Source: Galeopsis tetrahit (Eukaryota > Streptophyta > Magnoliopsida > Lamiales > Lamiaceae). From it: DNA of 64,000 nucleotides. Under the pieces are notes generated by a model. It made no database searches, was not told the origin of the DNA, and saw only the letters and a program-made list of their open reading frames with translations. Of this stretch, positions 54,204-64,000 are shown in pieces (positions within the stretch are counted from its first letter, which is position 1; every line of letters starts with the position of its first letter). The translations under genes and the position numbers were made by a program. Where the stretch lies: positions 60,694,063-60,758,062 of the forward strand of contig OY776120.1 of NCBI GenBank assembly GCA_963675135.1, read 5' to 3'.

Positions 54204-57200
54204 TGCTTTCACTATTTGGTGTCTTTATGAACAGTTAACCATATTCTTGTTCAATTTCTATATAAAAGCTTTAGTTGCATCATCATATCACAGTATATTT
54301 CTTATTTCTGGACATCCAACACAAATAAGTTAACATTGAGGCACCAAATACATTGATGGTTGACAAACGAAGATAAAATTAATTTATGTATAAATGTATT
54401 TTGTTTTTCAACATAATCACCAGTTGTGAAAATCAACTGTTGCTCTATGCATTCCAGATGATACCATGCACCAAGAACCTCATGGAGTAACGTCTGGTTC
54501 TAATTCTCTCGAGGGTGAGGATCAAGAGAGAGCTACCTCAGATGTGACTGCATGTTCTGTTGCTACTCTTCCAAATGTTTCTGTTGCTTCAACTCCCATT
54601 ATCGATGTTAAATCAGAATCATGCCTTAGTGCATCATCAAATCCGTATGTGTTGGTGCCTCCAAAAGGTTCAAGTGTTAAGAGAACAACTAAGGTATTAT
54701 GGTGCTGAGTATTTTTATGATTTCAATTATTTGTGATAAACTGGCATTGGTGGATTAAAACTTCTAGCCATTTGATATAGAAAATTTGTGTTCCTATGTT
54801 TTGCATGCATTCAAACTTGCCATATGTTAGATTTGGGGTTATGCTGGATGGTGGATATCCGGATGGTGATTGGTGATATCTAGGGATTTCAGATTTGAAA
54901 ATCTTGATGAATAGTTAAAATGTTGGTTTTTGGGAGGATTTTATAGGGCAATATGGTAGAAAAGTTGATTGATGTGGGAGTATTGAAAGAATGAAAAGGA
55001 GTGTGGTGATAAAGTAGAGTTGGGTTTATAGGATTTCAAGATTCTTACTTGAGTCCCGAAACAAATTGGAGTTTCTGATTGTAAAGTTATGGATTGAATA
55101 GGGTAGATTTGATGAATAGTAAAAGGTGTATTTGGATTTTGTATAGGTTTGGGAGTTTGGATTTTGTAAAATTTGATAAGGTAGGATTTTGAAAATAAAG
55201 GTGATAGATGATTGATTATGTATGGTAAATTGTGTGTAAAGTATGGGAGATAGTGTATTAGTGTGTAAAGTAAAAAAGGAGGATAGAGTTGAGTTGGGTA
55301 GATAATACTAAATAAAATTTGTGTGATAGATTATTTATAGTGTATCGGAAATTGTGTTTGAAAAAAGTAAAATAGGTGTATTATAGAGTAAAATTTTAGA
55401 GGGTTTAATATCCTATAGGATTTGGATTTGGAAAAAAAGAAAGTGGATTGGGAACCTGTAAACAAACATAGCCTTAGTGTGCAGTGCAAGAGTGGGTTAA
55501 TATTTTTAGGTGTGTTGGATTATGAAATCCCAAAACATAACAGGGGACGTAGCATCCCATGTCTGGTCAGGGAAATCCCAAAAAAACTTACCCTTAGTTT
55601 ACAAGTTTAATGACACAAATTTTTTCTTAGGAATCTAAGCTCAATCCTGGAGCTAAGATGTTTTCTCCATCAATGCTGCACCATAGAACGGTGACTCCTC
55701 CTGCTGTGCCAAATGGATCAAGTGATTCTTACAGGACAGGCACCTATACAATATCAACTGCACAAGAAGTCAATGGAAGTTCGTTTGCTCGTTCTTCTGT
55801 TCCTGTTAAGTTTGTCCAATACAATAATGTTGCTTTTGGACGTGCTGGCAATGATGCACCATATGCCCAACCTGTAAGTGTTGCTTTTCATTTGTTTTTT
55901 TTTTTATTTTATTTTGTTTTGTCTTATGCTTTTCCCAATTCTCTGTTACACATTTGTGTTTATTAATAAATGGTACTCTGTGCAGATTATGGGGCAAGTG
56001 GTGAACAGAACACAACCTGTTAGATATAATGGACAATATCAGAACTTTTCAACAGGGCATACCTATGTTCAACCAAATCCACAAAATGTATGCTAAATGC
56101 TTAATTAAGAATATGGGATCCATCCTCTGCAATGATTAATTAACCAAATCTTACAATTAATTGATATTCTCAGGTTATGTTTGGGAGAGTTGGGCCTCTT
56201 GTTTGCATGCATCCCATCTCTAGTGTAAGATGCCAGACTAATATCTGCTACTCTCTTAATTTTTTAAATTCTCCTTTTGATTTCCTTTATTTTTTCATTC
56301 TAGGCAGTGCTTAATAATAAGTGCTGTGCATTTCACTGATTACTTTTATGCAATATGTTTATTTTAGGATGTTGTACAGAGTGCAGCGGGGTTCCCTGCA
56401 GCAGCTTCACGACCTGCGTTAACTCCACACCAGCTGCATCTTTCCAAGCACCAAGGTATGTGACTGAGCTGTAAGTTATTTTTTGAACATTAAAACCAAT
56501 AACTTGTTTAAAATGGAAGGAACAATTTGATTAGGTTAAGATATTTGATACGCATCTAGGTAGGAGGGAGTCTGGTGTGAGACAGTCTCATACATGATGA
56601 TGGATTAGGGGTGTAATTGAGTCGAGCCTACTTGCGAGCTACTTTTGCTCGACTCGGAAAAAGATCGAAATCGACTCGAAGTTAATCGAGTCGAGTTTTG
56701 AGCTACTTGAGTAGCTACCGAGTTCGAGCTCATAAATACTCGGATCGAAAGGCTCGTGAGCCTAATCGAGCTTGAACAATATTTACTATTTTGCCCTTAA
56801 TATATAATTTAAATTTATATACAAGTAATCGAGTCGAGTTTATTTTAGAAAAGAATATGTTTTAAAATTAATTTAAATTTTTTTATGGGTAATTGAGTCT
56901 AGCTCAAGTTTATCGAGTTTCTTATCGAGTCGAGCTCGATCTTTAGAATTTTTGGCTCGACCGAGTCGAGTCGAGTTTCGAGCTCAGCACTACTCGGCTC
57001 ATTTATGCCCCTATGATGGATCTCCACCTTAATGTTTGAGTCATACCTTCCCTTAAAATATGGTCGACTTTGGGCTCCATGAGGTTATGGGTCATAATAA
57101 TAGAGTAGATGGTAATCCGTCTCATGTATGTAACCGTCTCGCACAAGTTTTTGTCTAAAAAAGAAAAAAGAGTTGTAATATTTCCATCGTCCTAAAGTGG

Positions 57201-57389
57201 AAACATGTTTTGGCAGGAAATGCTTCGGCTCAAGCCATGCAGCTGTGCATGAATCCCCCAATTATGGCAAATGCACCACCGTCATATGTTGTCCCTAGTT
57301 CCATTCCCATATCTCAACCAGTCTTCCCAGTATTAAGGCAAATTGCAGTTCCAGGCACTAATGGTTTCATAAGCTCTAAACTTGCTTGA
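50815..57389 (+). CDS. CID4: Ataxin-2-like PABP-interacting protein (CID3/CID4 type), 13 exons
   Basis: Predicted exons: 50815-50989, 51295-51416, 51518-51684, 51922-52033, 52225-52259, 52570-52633, 52716-52746, 54458-54693, 55631-55873, 55986-56087, 56174-56224, 56368-56455 and 57217-57389, giving 532 residues. Exons 1-2 (residues about 20-100) form an ataxin-2 SM-like domain (GMPVDVHTKDGSIYSGIFH, SEDLVQVVVK). A PAM2 motif (SKLNPGAKMFSPS, residues 316-328) would bind the MLLE domain of poly(A)-binding protein. The C-terminal half is Pro/Gln/Ser-rich and probably disordered. Such proteins act in cytoplasmic mRNA translation and decay granules. No clear LsmAD is visible between the SM-like domain and PAM2. 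CID3 and CID4 are paralogues I cannot tell apart. All phases agree; intron 2 has two possible splice pairs. No frame damage is seen. Confidence 0.82.
51823..51842 (+). other. G-quadruplex-prone run in intron 3
   Basis: GGGGGTGGGGTGGGGTGGGG has four runs of at least four G separated by single T, on the sense strand. It lies about 80 bp before the exon 4 acceptor. In RNA this is an unusually strong quadruplex-forming sequence for an AT-rich plant intron. Confidence 0.85.
53097..53309. mobile_element. PIF/Harbinger-like MITE in intron 7, TSD TTA
   Basis: This 213-bp element begins GGCCCCTTTTGGTAGAT, ends ATCTACCAAACTTGTCC and is flanked by TTA at 53094-53096 and 53310-53312. Inverted ends and a TTA duplication fit PIF/Harbinger. 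It lies mid-intron, away from splice sites. Confidence 0.75.
54182..54203. repeat. (TA)n microsatellite in intron 7
   Basis: About 11 TA repeats follow a TGTGTGTA stretch. Confidence 0.9.
56606..57013. mobile_element. hAT-type MITE in intron 12, TSD TGATGGAT
   Basis: This 408-bp element begins TAGGGGTGTAATTGAGTCGAG, ends GGCTCATTTATGCCCCTA and is flanked by TGATGGAT at 56598-56605 and 57014-57021. Its interior is dense in CGAGTCGAGC/GCTCGA words, on both strands. The ends (TAGGG) and duplication size match the element at 26859, but the internal word differs. It fills over half of the last intron. Confidence 0.93.
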
Positions 57390-57824
57390 AGATTCGTTCT
57401 CTTGAGGTTCTTCATTTTTATGTGAGAAAATTTTGACATATAGTTTGTTTCTCCCTTTCAAGAAGTCCATACAAGTTCATTTCTCTGGTTTGCTTCTTCG
57501 TTTTGTTTTGTTTGTGGATGTGGTATTAGAAATGAGGATATTTGTTTATAGTTGTGCCTGCTGTTCTTCTTATATAGAGTGTGGAAAGGTTTTATAGATA
57601 ATAGGTGGATTTTGTTGTTTCTATTGCAATTTGCAATGCAATGAGCTTCAGTTCTTTGTGGGTGCATACGCCAATTTCTCTTCCATTTTTTGGTCGGATG
57701 GAGAATTGACCTTTGTTTTGTTTATTAGATTAGATATATCACAAATTCACCCTTTGGATGGATGGATGGACTGCCTGCCTGTAACATTTTAGATTTATTC
57801 TTTGATATTAATGTTCATTTGTGA

Positions 57825-57830
57825 AATAAA
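57825..57830 (+). terminator. Candidate poly(A) signal of the host gene
   Basis: AATAAA lies 436 bp after the stop codon and is followed by TTTGTACTAA. The intervening sequence is T-rich, as in plant 3' untranslated regions. Other weaker signals may be used. Confidence 0.4.
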
Positions 57831-59250
57831 TTTGTACTAAAACCATTGTTGGAAAATTTCTTATTTAATTATTGATTGATTAGTTGAGAATTGAAAAGTG
57901 ATAGTATACTGCTAAAATGTGTAATACATATATAGCTCTGAGGTAAAGAAAAATGTATAAGGCCGGGGATTGTGGCGTGAGTGTAAGAATGGATCAAATT
58001 TGAGTAAAACGGAAACGAGTGTTTTCAAGGCAATTAAGTTTAGTAGAGTGGGCACTTAGATATATACTTGTATGATTACGTACCCCAAGAGTGGCTTATG
58101 ATACACATGCAAACGTGGATGATTGGAGTTATACTGCAGCAGGTAGATGATCAAGAGAGACCTTACGCATACACGTACAGTGGGGTATATTAGTATATAT
58201 GCTATTCTTAACGATCGAGGAGAGAAAAATGGTTTGCATAGATTTTGGCAATCCAGATCCAGGCTTTAAAAAGGAATTTTAGAGTGCCGGAGGAGGGGCT
58301 CCTTCTCGACACAATCAGGAGAGACATCAATCATAGTGTGTAATTTTGTACATAAGCATGCACAAAGGTTCAGCCTATCACTGGACTTCTCATGATTAAT
58401 GGAGTTTTAGATGATCACTCTCTTTTCATGGAAACTTAGCTAACTGATTTTTCACTGTTAGCTTTTGATATTACTAAATTTTTTGCATGCGACCGACTAT
58501 TATGCTCCATGATTTTGTATGGATCGAAAATATGAGTGCTGAAAATGATTTTTCAGCGATACTAACAATTTAACTAATTAATTTAAAATCTAGCATACAC
58601 TTATATTAGTATAATATTAAAACCAGTACAAGGGAATACACGCTCATTAAACCATCGCGCGGAATTGACTTATTCATCAAATTAATCAAACCAAGTTCAA
58701 ACATGCATTCACTAATAATTTTGACTTGAATTAGGAAAAGTCGCGTGTAATTTTCAGTATCATATGCAACAACTTGTGAAGTCCAAACATAGGTACATAA
58801 AAATTAGAAAATCCATTTAGATTTTATTATTGCTTGAATGTACTACACTAAATTTTTGAATTCAACTAAAAGGGCCATATACTTTATATTAGGCCAAACA
58901 ATGTGAATACATATTATTTAATTATAATCAAATAATTGAGGTTATTCAATTAAGGGATGTGATTGGTCGAGATTGTTGATCGATAACATTCGTTGTTGAT
59001 GGACTTTGTTCCAGTACTAGTTCATAACCGTCACTCCAATTTTCCATACCTAAAGCCATCACCTCCACAAGGACCTCCACTTATTGCACAATTATAATTA
59101 ACATTATTAAAAATCTCCCCAAAATACGTACGTGTCTCTCTTTTACGACTTCATAATGATGTAGAAGAAGCTGCAACGTTGCTAGTAAAGGGCAAAACAT
59201 GACTCTTAATATTTGTTAGCTGCACTTATACGTTGTGTATGATCAGAATT
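57831..59250. other. Intergenic, no gene seen
   Basis: This 1.4-kb AT-rich stretch lies between the host gene and the chromovirus LTR. I find no ORF with coding character, no tRNA and no element boundary that closes. Confidence 0.5.
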
Positions 59251-59748
59251 TGTTTTGCTCACTATTAGTTAGAAAAGTTAGTTGAGCAGTTAGCTTCTTG
59301 TCACATCCCAATTGTAGGGGCCTAGATAAAAATACTATACGACGCATATTTTTTATAAAAATTGGCAGCAAAATTATTTTGGTGAATAAATACTCAAACA
59401 CTTTTAAGAAATTCATATTAAAATGTAACTTTAACTAATGAGTACCAAAACTTGTTCAAAAAAAAAAGTATGTGAACATTCCTAAAATGAAAATAGTTTA
59501 AATTTTGAATGCAAATAATTAAATAAAATAGCATGGAGGCATTCCTTAATGACATGGAACACATCCACCGTCCATCCACCGCAACTCCGTCAATCTGTAA
59601 AGTGTTAAATAGATTGGGGTGAGCAAAAAACTAGCTCAGTGGGATTAACTTTGTCACCGTTAAATATAACATATGAATAACATCATAACTCACAAACATG
59701 CATACAATTTATAAGCTTGTTGCAAAGCCAACTATAATAACATAGGCG

Positions 59749-59936
59749 TGTTGGATAAACCAACCATAAGTTTGTTGGATGAACCAACCATAATAACATA
59801 GGCTTATTGGATAAACCAACCATAAGTTTGTTGGATAAACCAACCATAAGCTGTTGGATAAACCAACCATAATAACATAGGCTTGTTGGATAAACCAACC
59901 ATAAGTTTGTTGGATAAACCAACCATAAGTTTGTAA
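59749..59936. repeat. Minisatellite, 7 copies of a palindrome-containing unit
   Basis: Seven copies of TTGGATRAACCAACCATAA lie at 23-36 bp spacing. The unit includes TTGG...CCAA, an inverted pair that could fold. Alternate copies carry an extra TAACATAGGCTTR, giving a higher-order pattern. Long minus-strand frames here arise from the repeat. Confidence 0.88.
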
Positions 59937-60391
59937 GATGCAGAAAGAAATGAAGTCACTCACACGAAATGCTTAAAAATGACAAAGTAGCAAATCAAGA
60001 AAATCCCACCTTAGTAACTTGAGTAATCTCGCAAGTACATAACTTGAATTAATGTCAGAGTTTCTCGTCACCTATAATGATAAATATTATCATAGAATTA
60101 TTATTAACACATTAATGAGTCCTAGAGGTATTTACTAATAAAACTAACATAAAAGATCTTAAACTATTGTTTTGATAGTTAATCGATTAGTACTAATAAA
60201 TATATACATCATAACTAAACAATGAAAATAGTAGTGAGTGTCTATGTAATTTAAAATTATCACAATTAATAAGTTAATGGATTATAAATAAATTATTATT
60301 AATTTAATAATATATGCCTTACCATCATTACTGGAGTTAAAGCGAAAACAACCGTGTTCGAATTTTATGATTACACCTCATTTCTAGCAAC

Positions 60392-60440
<49 letters not shown>
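60392..60440. repeat. (TAA)n microsatellite
   Basis: About 16 uninterrupted TAA units lie within the solo LTR. Confidence 0.95.
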
Positions 60441-60441
<1 letters not shown>

Positions 60442-61032
60442 TTTGAAAAGGGATTTAGAAATTAAAGGCATGCATGAGGAACGTGAAATTTTAATTAACT
60501 CGGTCCATCCATCGGTTGGAAAATTTATAAAAACTAAACCTTGGCCTAGAGATTTAATTATGGTGCAAATCACATATTTCTATATATTGAATACTATGTA
60601 GCTGCCTATAACGAAACTTAGAAATAGAAGATGGAAATTCCAAGAATAAAGAAATTAAAAAATAAGAATAAGAACAGGGAGGAATTAAACTTTACAGTGT
60701 TCAAAGAGAAGAGAAGACGCATAAACTTTTCGATCCACTGTGATAATGACTCGATCAATTAAATATTTAGAGTAGAGTTTCTTTGTTGGGAGGAAATGAA
60801 GTTCTTTTCTGTATATGTCTAGAGAAAACTACCGTATGATATAATATGAGAGGAGATATAAAATTAGCTGAGAATTATATGGGAAGTTGAGAATAATCTG
60901 AATTATCTGAATTGACGTAGAAAATTAGTCTCTCGATTTAAATTCTAATTTGCCAAACGAATAGAGATTCTTAAGGGATGTGATTATAATAAGTGGGCAT
61001 GTTCTTTTTCAAAACAATATCTTAAAACTATT

Positions 61033-61033
61033 A

Positions 61034-61070
<37 letters not shown>

Positions 61071-61086
61071 AATATATATATATATA
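61033..61086. repeat. (TA)n microsatellite, interrupted
   Basis: TA repeats with occasional AA interruptions, within the solo LTR. Confidence 0.9.
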
Positions 61087-61558
61087 ATTACAATCTAAAA
61101 TATTTAATACACAAAAAAAATCTATTATTGAAGTATACGTAATTACGTAATTACGTATACTAATTAACAAATAGTGATATCCATATTATATATAAATCTA
61201 ATATATTATACTAATTAATATACTTAAACGTAGTAATATAAATATACATATATCTTAATGCAAATCTATTCATATGTTTATTGTAATTTATTTTAAAATA
61301 GTTTCTTATGCATTCTTATAAATAATGGTGATAAAAATCTCGGGTGTTACACTTCTGGCGTGTATAAATAAGTCCTTTTGTATTCTTTGTTGGGGGTTGA
61401 AGGATTAAAAATGGAATTACTTTCCTTTGAGAGCATCTTGACGGTATTCTTTTGTAATCAACGTCTAGCGTGTTCGTTCTTGCAACTTGACGGTATTCGT
61501 GTAGAATCAACGTCTGTTGCGTCGGTTCGTATTCATCTATAGGTTCCGCTGCATCAGT

Positions 61559-61570
61559 TGGTATCTAGAG
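61559..61570 (+). other. Diverged tRNA-Met primer binding site
   Basis: TGGTATCTAGAG resembles TGGTATCAGAGC, with changes after the seventh base. It begins three bases after the LTR end, the normal place. Confidence 0.55.
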
Positions 61571-61588
61571 TCAGTCTACGCTCCGAGT

Positions 61589-62632
61589 ATGCCGCCACGA
61601 CGAGCCGAAAATCGCGATATTGGCCTTGCTCAGCGCCTGGATGACTTAACTACCACATTAGCAATTCTCGTTCAGCTGCTCCAAGCCCAGAACCCCCCTA
61701 CCCATACTGCTCCTCCTCAGGGTAATCCCCCTCCCGTCGATCCAATCTCCTCCTCCGACGAGGTAACCTTGGATAACCCATTTGCCCCTCTCCATCCCCG
61801 TGATGACAGATACAACGGTTTTCAGCGTTCTTGGGAATCGTCGATCAAGGTCGACCTTCCTGAGTTCACCGGCACTCTTGACCCAAAAGCCTTTATTGAT
61901 TGGTTGATCGTGGTCGAGGATCTTTTGGAATTTAAGAATGTCCATATTGACCGCCGAGCCCCTCTGGTTGCAACGCGTCTTCGTGATCGCGCAGCTTCTT
62001 GGTGGCATCAAACAAAGATTCTTCGCCAACGACGTGGCAAAACTCACCCTGTTTCTTGGGACTGGTTTAAACAGCTGCTCCGATCAGAATTTCTGCCGTT
62101 TAATTACACTCGGGTATTGTATCAACACCTCCAAAATCTCCGTCAAGGGTCACGGAGCGTTGACGCTTACGCTACTGACTTTTATCAACTCATCTCCCGT
62201 GTCGAACTTTCCGAATCCGACGATCAGATGGTTTCTCGTTTCATTGGCGGCTTACGAATTCCTTTTCAGGACGTATTGAATCTGCTCGCCCCTCTCTCTG
62301 TATCAGAAGCTCATCAGCGCGCAATACTTCTTGAACGACAATTTAATCGCCGCACACAGGGCCCCTTCTCTTTCTCGACACCCCTTGCTACTTCGTCCCC
62401 CACGGACGCACGTCCCCCACTTTCGCGCCCAGCCCCTACACCCCCTTCCCGCGCTCCTCCAACCCGTGCTGAACAATGTTTCCCTTGTAGCGAACAGGGC
62501 CATCGAATGTCCAATTGCCCCAAAATGGGAGGAAGTCGAGGTTTATTCTTAGATGACAGCATTGACGAATTTATTCGTCCCCTCCAATTTATGATGAGGA
62601 CCCAAACGATCCACCCCATGAGGAATTCTTGA
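61589..62632 (+). CDS. Chromovirus gag
   Basis: The ATG at 61589 (MPPRRAENRD) was chosen because it lies just after the primer site; the upstream in-frame ATG at 61517 is inside the LTR. The 347-residue product has a Retrotran_gag domain (PKAFIDWL, ASWWHQTK, W.WFKQLLRSEFLPFNY, GSRSVDAYATDFYQL) and one CCHC knuckle at 62477-62518 (CFPCSEQGHRMSNC, ligands intact). A Pro/Thr-rich linker lies between. Gag assembles the cytoplasmic particle. The last 15-20 residues appear out of frame: in the pol frame the same bases read YDEDPNDPPHEE, typical of the gag-pol join. A small indel near 62570-62590 has therefore probably separated gag from pol. Confidence 0.82.
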   Translation: MPPRRAENRDIGLAQRLDDLTTTLAILVQLLQAQNPPTHTAPPQGNPPPVDPISSSDEVTLDNPFAPLHPRDDRYNGFQRSWESSIKVDLPEFTGTLDPKAFIDWLIVVEDLLEFKNVHIDRRAPLVATRLRDRAASWWHQTKILRQRRGKTHPVSWDWFKQLLRSEFLPFNYTRVLYQHLQNLRQGSRSVDAYATDFYQLISRVELSESDDQMVSRFIGGLRIPFQDVLNLLAPLSVSEAHQRAILLERQFNRRTQGPFSFSTPLATSSPTDARPPLSRPAPTPPSRAPPTRAEQCFPCSEQGHRMSNCPKMGGSRGLFLDDSIDEFIRPLQFMMRTQTIHPMRNS

Positions 62633-64000
62633 TGGGCGATCAAGGCCCTGCCCTGGTGCTACGTCGCGCATGCTTCACACCACGCTCGCCCGACACTGCT
62701 GTGCAGCGCCACAATATTTTCGAATCAAGTTGTACCATTAACGGGAAAATATGCCGCTTTATTATTGATTCTGGGGCGTGCAAAAATGTGATCGCTTCAG
62801 AGGCCGTGTCGAAATTATCCTTGCCCATCGAAGCTCACCCGAACCCCTATACTCTCTATTGGTTACAAAAAGGGAATAACATTACTGTGACGCACCGCGT
62901 TCTTGTCCATTTCTCAATTGGAGCGAAATATATTGACAAGATTTGGTGCGATATAGTCCTAATGGATGCATGTCACCTCTTATTCGGCAGACCATGGCAA
63001 TACGATAGAAGTGTTACGCATGATGGCCGTGCGAACACATATACGTTTCATTTCTCCGGCATGAGAATTACCCTGTTACCTACACCAGCACCTCCTTCAC
63101 CTATCACTCCAGCCAACCCAACGATGCTCCTTTTGTCGCGAGCAGCTTTCATGGAAGAGGCACAGACTGCCCCTTGCTTCTTTCTACTATTGCCTAAGAC
63201 ACAGACGGTTCCTTCCACCCCTTCACCCTCATTGCAGGCGCTACTTGAAGAATTTTCAGATGTTTTCCCGTCCGAGTTACCAGCGGAACTGCCTCCCCTC
63301 CGCGACATACAACACCGAATAAACCTTATTCCTGGAGCCCCTTTACCAAACCGACCTCATTATCGGATGAGCCCGTCGGAACACGAAGAACTCCGCCGCC
63401 AAGTCGAGGAACTCTTAACTAAAGGCCATGTCCGTCAGAGTCTCAGCCCTTGCGTCGTTCCCGCCCTCCTTATTCCCAATAAAACGGGTGAATGGCGAAT
63501 GTGTGTTGATAGCCGCGCCATTAACAAAATCACCGTCCGTTATCGATTCCCCATTCCCCGCCTCGACGATCTCTTAGACTAATTAAGCGGGGCTCGGGTA
63601 TTCAATAAATTAGACTTGAAGAGTGGATACCACCAAATTCGAATTCGTCCGAGCGATGAGTGGAAAGCAGCGTTTAAGACGCGAGAAGGATTATTCGAGT
63701 GGCTTGTCATGCCATTCGGCCTGTCAAACGCTCCTAGCACGTTTATGCGCGTGTTAAATCAAGCTCTACGTCCATTAATTGGGACCTGCGTCGTCGTCTA
63801 TTTTGATGACATTTTGGTCTATAGCAAATCCAAACAGGACCATTTTCGCCACTTACATTCTGTCCTTTTAATTCTGCGTTCTGAAATTTTTTTTGCAGCC
63901 TCACCCAAATGCTCATTCCTCTCGAATTCTGTCCTTTTTTTAGTTTATAATATTTCGGGCGATGGTATCCGTGTGGATGAGAGTAAAATAGAGGCGATCC
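62632..64000 (+). pseudogene. Chromovirus pol: protease and reverse transcriptase, partial
   Basis: The pol frame continues from the gag-pol join. An aspartic protease with FIIDSGACKNVI (catalytic Asp at 62767) and the WCDIVLMDACHLLFGRPWQ block is followed by RT: RPHYRMSPSEHEELRRQVEE, GEWRMCVDSRAIN, RFPIPRLDDLLD. An in-frame TAA at 63580-63582 stands where relatives have Gln (CAA). The same frame then goes on with the finger-palm region and the catalytic YFDD at 63799-63810, reaching the window edge without another stop. The WCD.V.MDACHLL.GRPWQ.DR motif is typical of plant chromoviruses. RNase H, integrase and the 3' LTR lie beyond the window. One nonsense change and one indel are the only breaks seen. 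Confidence 0.85.

Larger units (their letters stand above)
59299..61351 (-). mobile_element. Solo LTR (Tekay/Retand-like), TSD CTTCT
   Basis: This 2053-bp block starts TGTCACATCCC, ends TCGGGTGTTACA and is flanked by CTTCT at 59294-59298 and 61352-61356. The motif CCATCCACCGCAACTCC then GGTGAGCA...CTAGCTCAGTGGG (59569-59642) matches, on the minus strand, the family blocks at 21511-21596 and 28492-28585. It has no ORF. It contains a minisatellite and two microsatellites that lengthen it relative to its 1.5-kb relative at 20364. Confidence 0.9.
59251..61556 (+). mobile_element. 5' LTR of chromovirus, split by a solo LTR
   Basis: Outer pieces 59251-59298 and 61357-61556 together make a 248-bp LTR, close to the 239 bp of the related LTR at 38406. 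A TATAAATA box is at 61363-61370. The right end GGTTCCGCTGCATCA precedes a primer site. The start at TGTTTTGC is the likeliest TG but not proven, because the 3' LTR lies outside the window. Confidence 0.65.

Noticed and set aside
54820..55450. Possible large MITE in intron 8 of the host gene
   Set aside because: The right part resembles a Harbinger end (GGCTATGTTTGTTTAC on the minus strand), but no matching left end or duplication could be found.
59683..59963. Minus-strand frames with repeated GWFIQQTY text, resembling a repeat protein
   Set aside because: They are produced by translating the TTGGATAAACCAACC minisatellite in different frames; there is no start context or homologue.
60391..60573. 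Frame ending in a poly-Tyr run
   Set aside because: It is an artefact of the (TAA)n microsatellite read on the minus strand.
61517..61588. Upstream in-frame ATG of the chromovirus gag
   Set aside because: It lies in the LTR and primer-site region; the ATG at 61589 is the natural start.
1..64000. tRNA, rRNA or other classical RNA genes
   Set aside because: I read both strands for cloverleaf or rRNA-like blocks and saw only tRNA-complementary primer sites.

Overview
This window looks like nuclear DNA of a flowering plant, probably a eudicot. One ordinary host gene with 13 short exons sits in AT-rich DNA among dense, nested retrotransposons. There is no sign of bacterial, organellar or viral-replicon organisation. 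Nothing here convinces me of a wholly new biological system; the interest is in element architecture, in who inserted into whom, and in a few repeated motifs.

Positions 1-27497 are a graveyard of large Ty1/copia elements of Sirevirus-like type (tRNA-Met primer site, long coiled-coil Gag, and an additional ORF after pol), mixed with Ty3/gypsy Athila/Tat-like pieces. Element 1 (4423-10490, plus strand) keeps LTR, primer site, gag and integrase but has lost reverse transcriptase. Element 2 (10491-13766, minus) keeps the end of RT, RNase H and an extra ORF. Element 3 (14193-27497, minus) keeps its 5' LTR, primer site, RT, RNase H and a very long extra ORF but has lost most of gag and integrase. 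Two solo LTRs with clear 5-bp target-site duplications (TSDs) sit 35 bp apart inside its RNase H gene. A hAT-type MITE sits in its LTR.

Positions 27498-41427 hold an old LTR with a Stowaway MITE, an Athila/Tat-like LTR with primer site and broken gag, a LINE whose ORF1 is split by a hAT-type element carrying a Stowaway MITE, about 2.3 kb of unexplained DNA, a G-box-bearing tandem repeat, an Athila-type 3' tail, and a decayed short-LTR chromovirus pol on the minus strand. Positions 41428-48418 are the youngest-looking insertion: a copia element with near-identical 1226-bp LTRs, an unbroken 837-residue ORF that lacks RT, and a duplicated LTR-internal-LTR tail, all inside one ATAAT duplication. 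A LINE 3' end follows.

Positions 50815-57389 are the one convincing host gene, an ataxin-2-like PABP-interacting protein (CID3/CID4 type; 532 residues predicted). Its introns carry a Harbinger-like and a hAT-type MITE and a G-quadruplex-prone run. From 59251 to the window end runs a plus-strand chromovirus: a 248-bp LTR split by a 2.05-kb solo LTR, then gag, protease and RT that continues past the edge. The elements do not form a pathway. Their relation is one of nesting, with later insertions breaking earlier ones, and most reading frames are damaged by in-frame stops.
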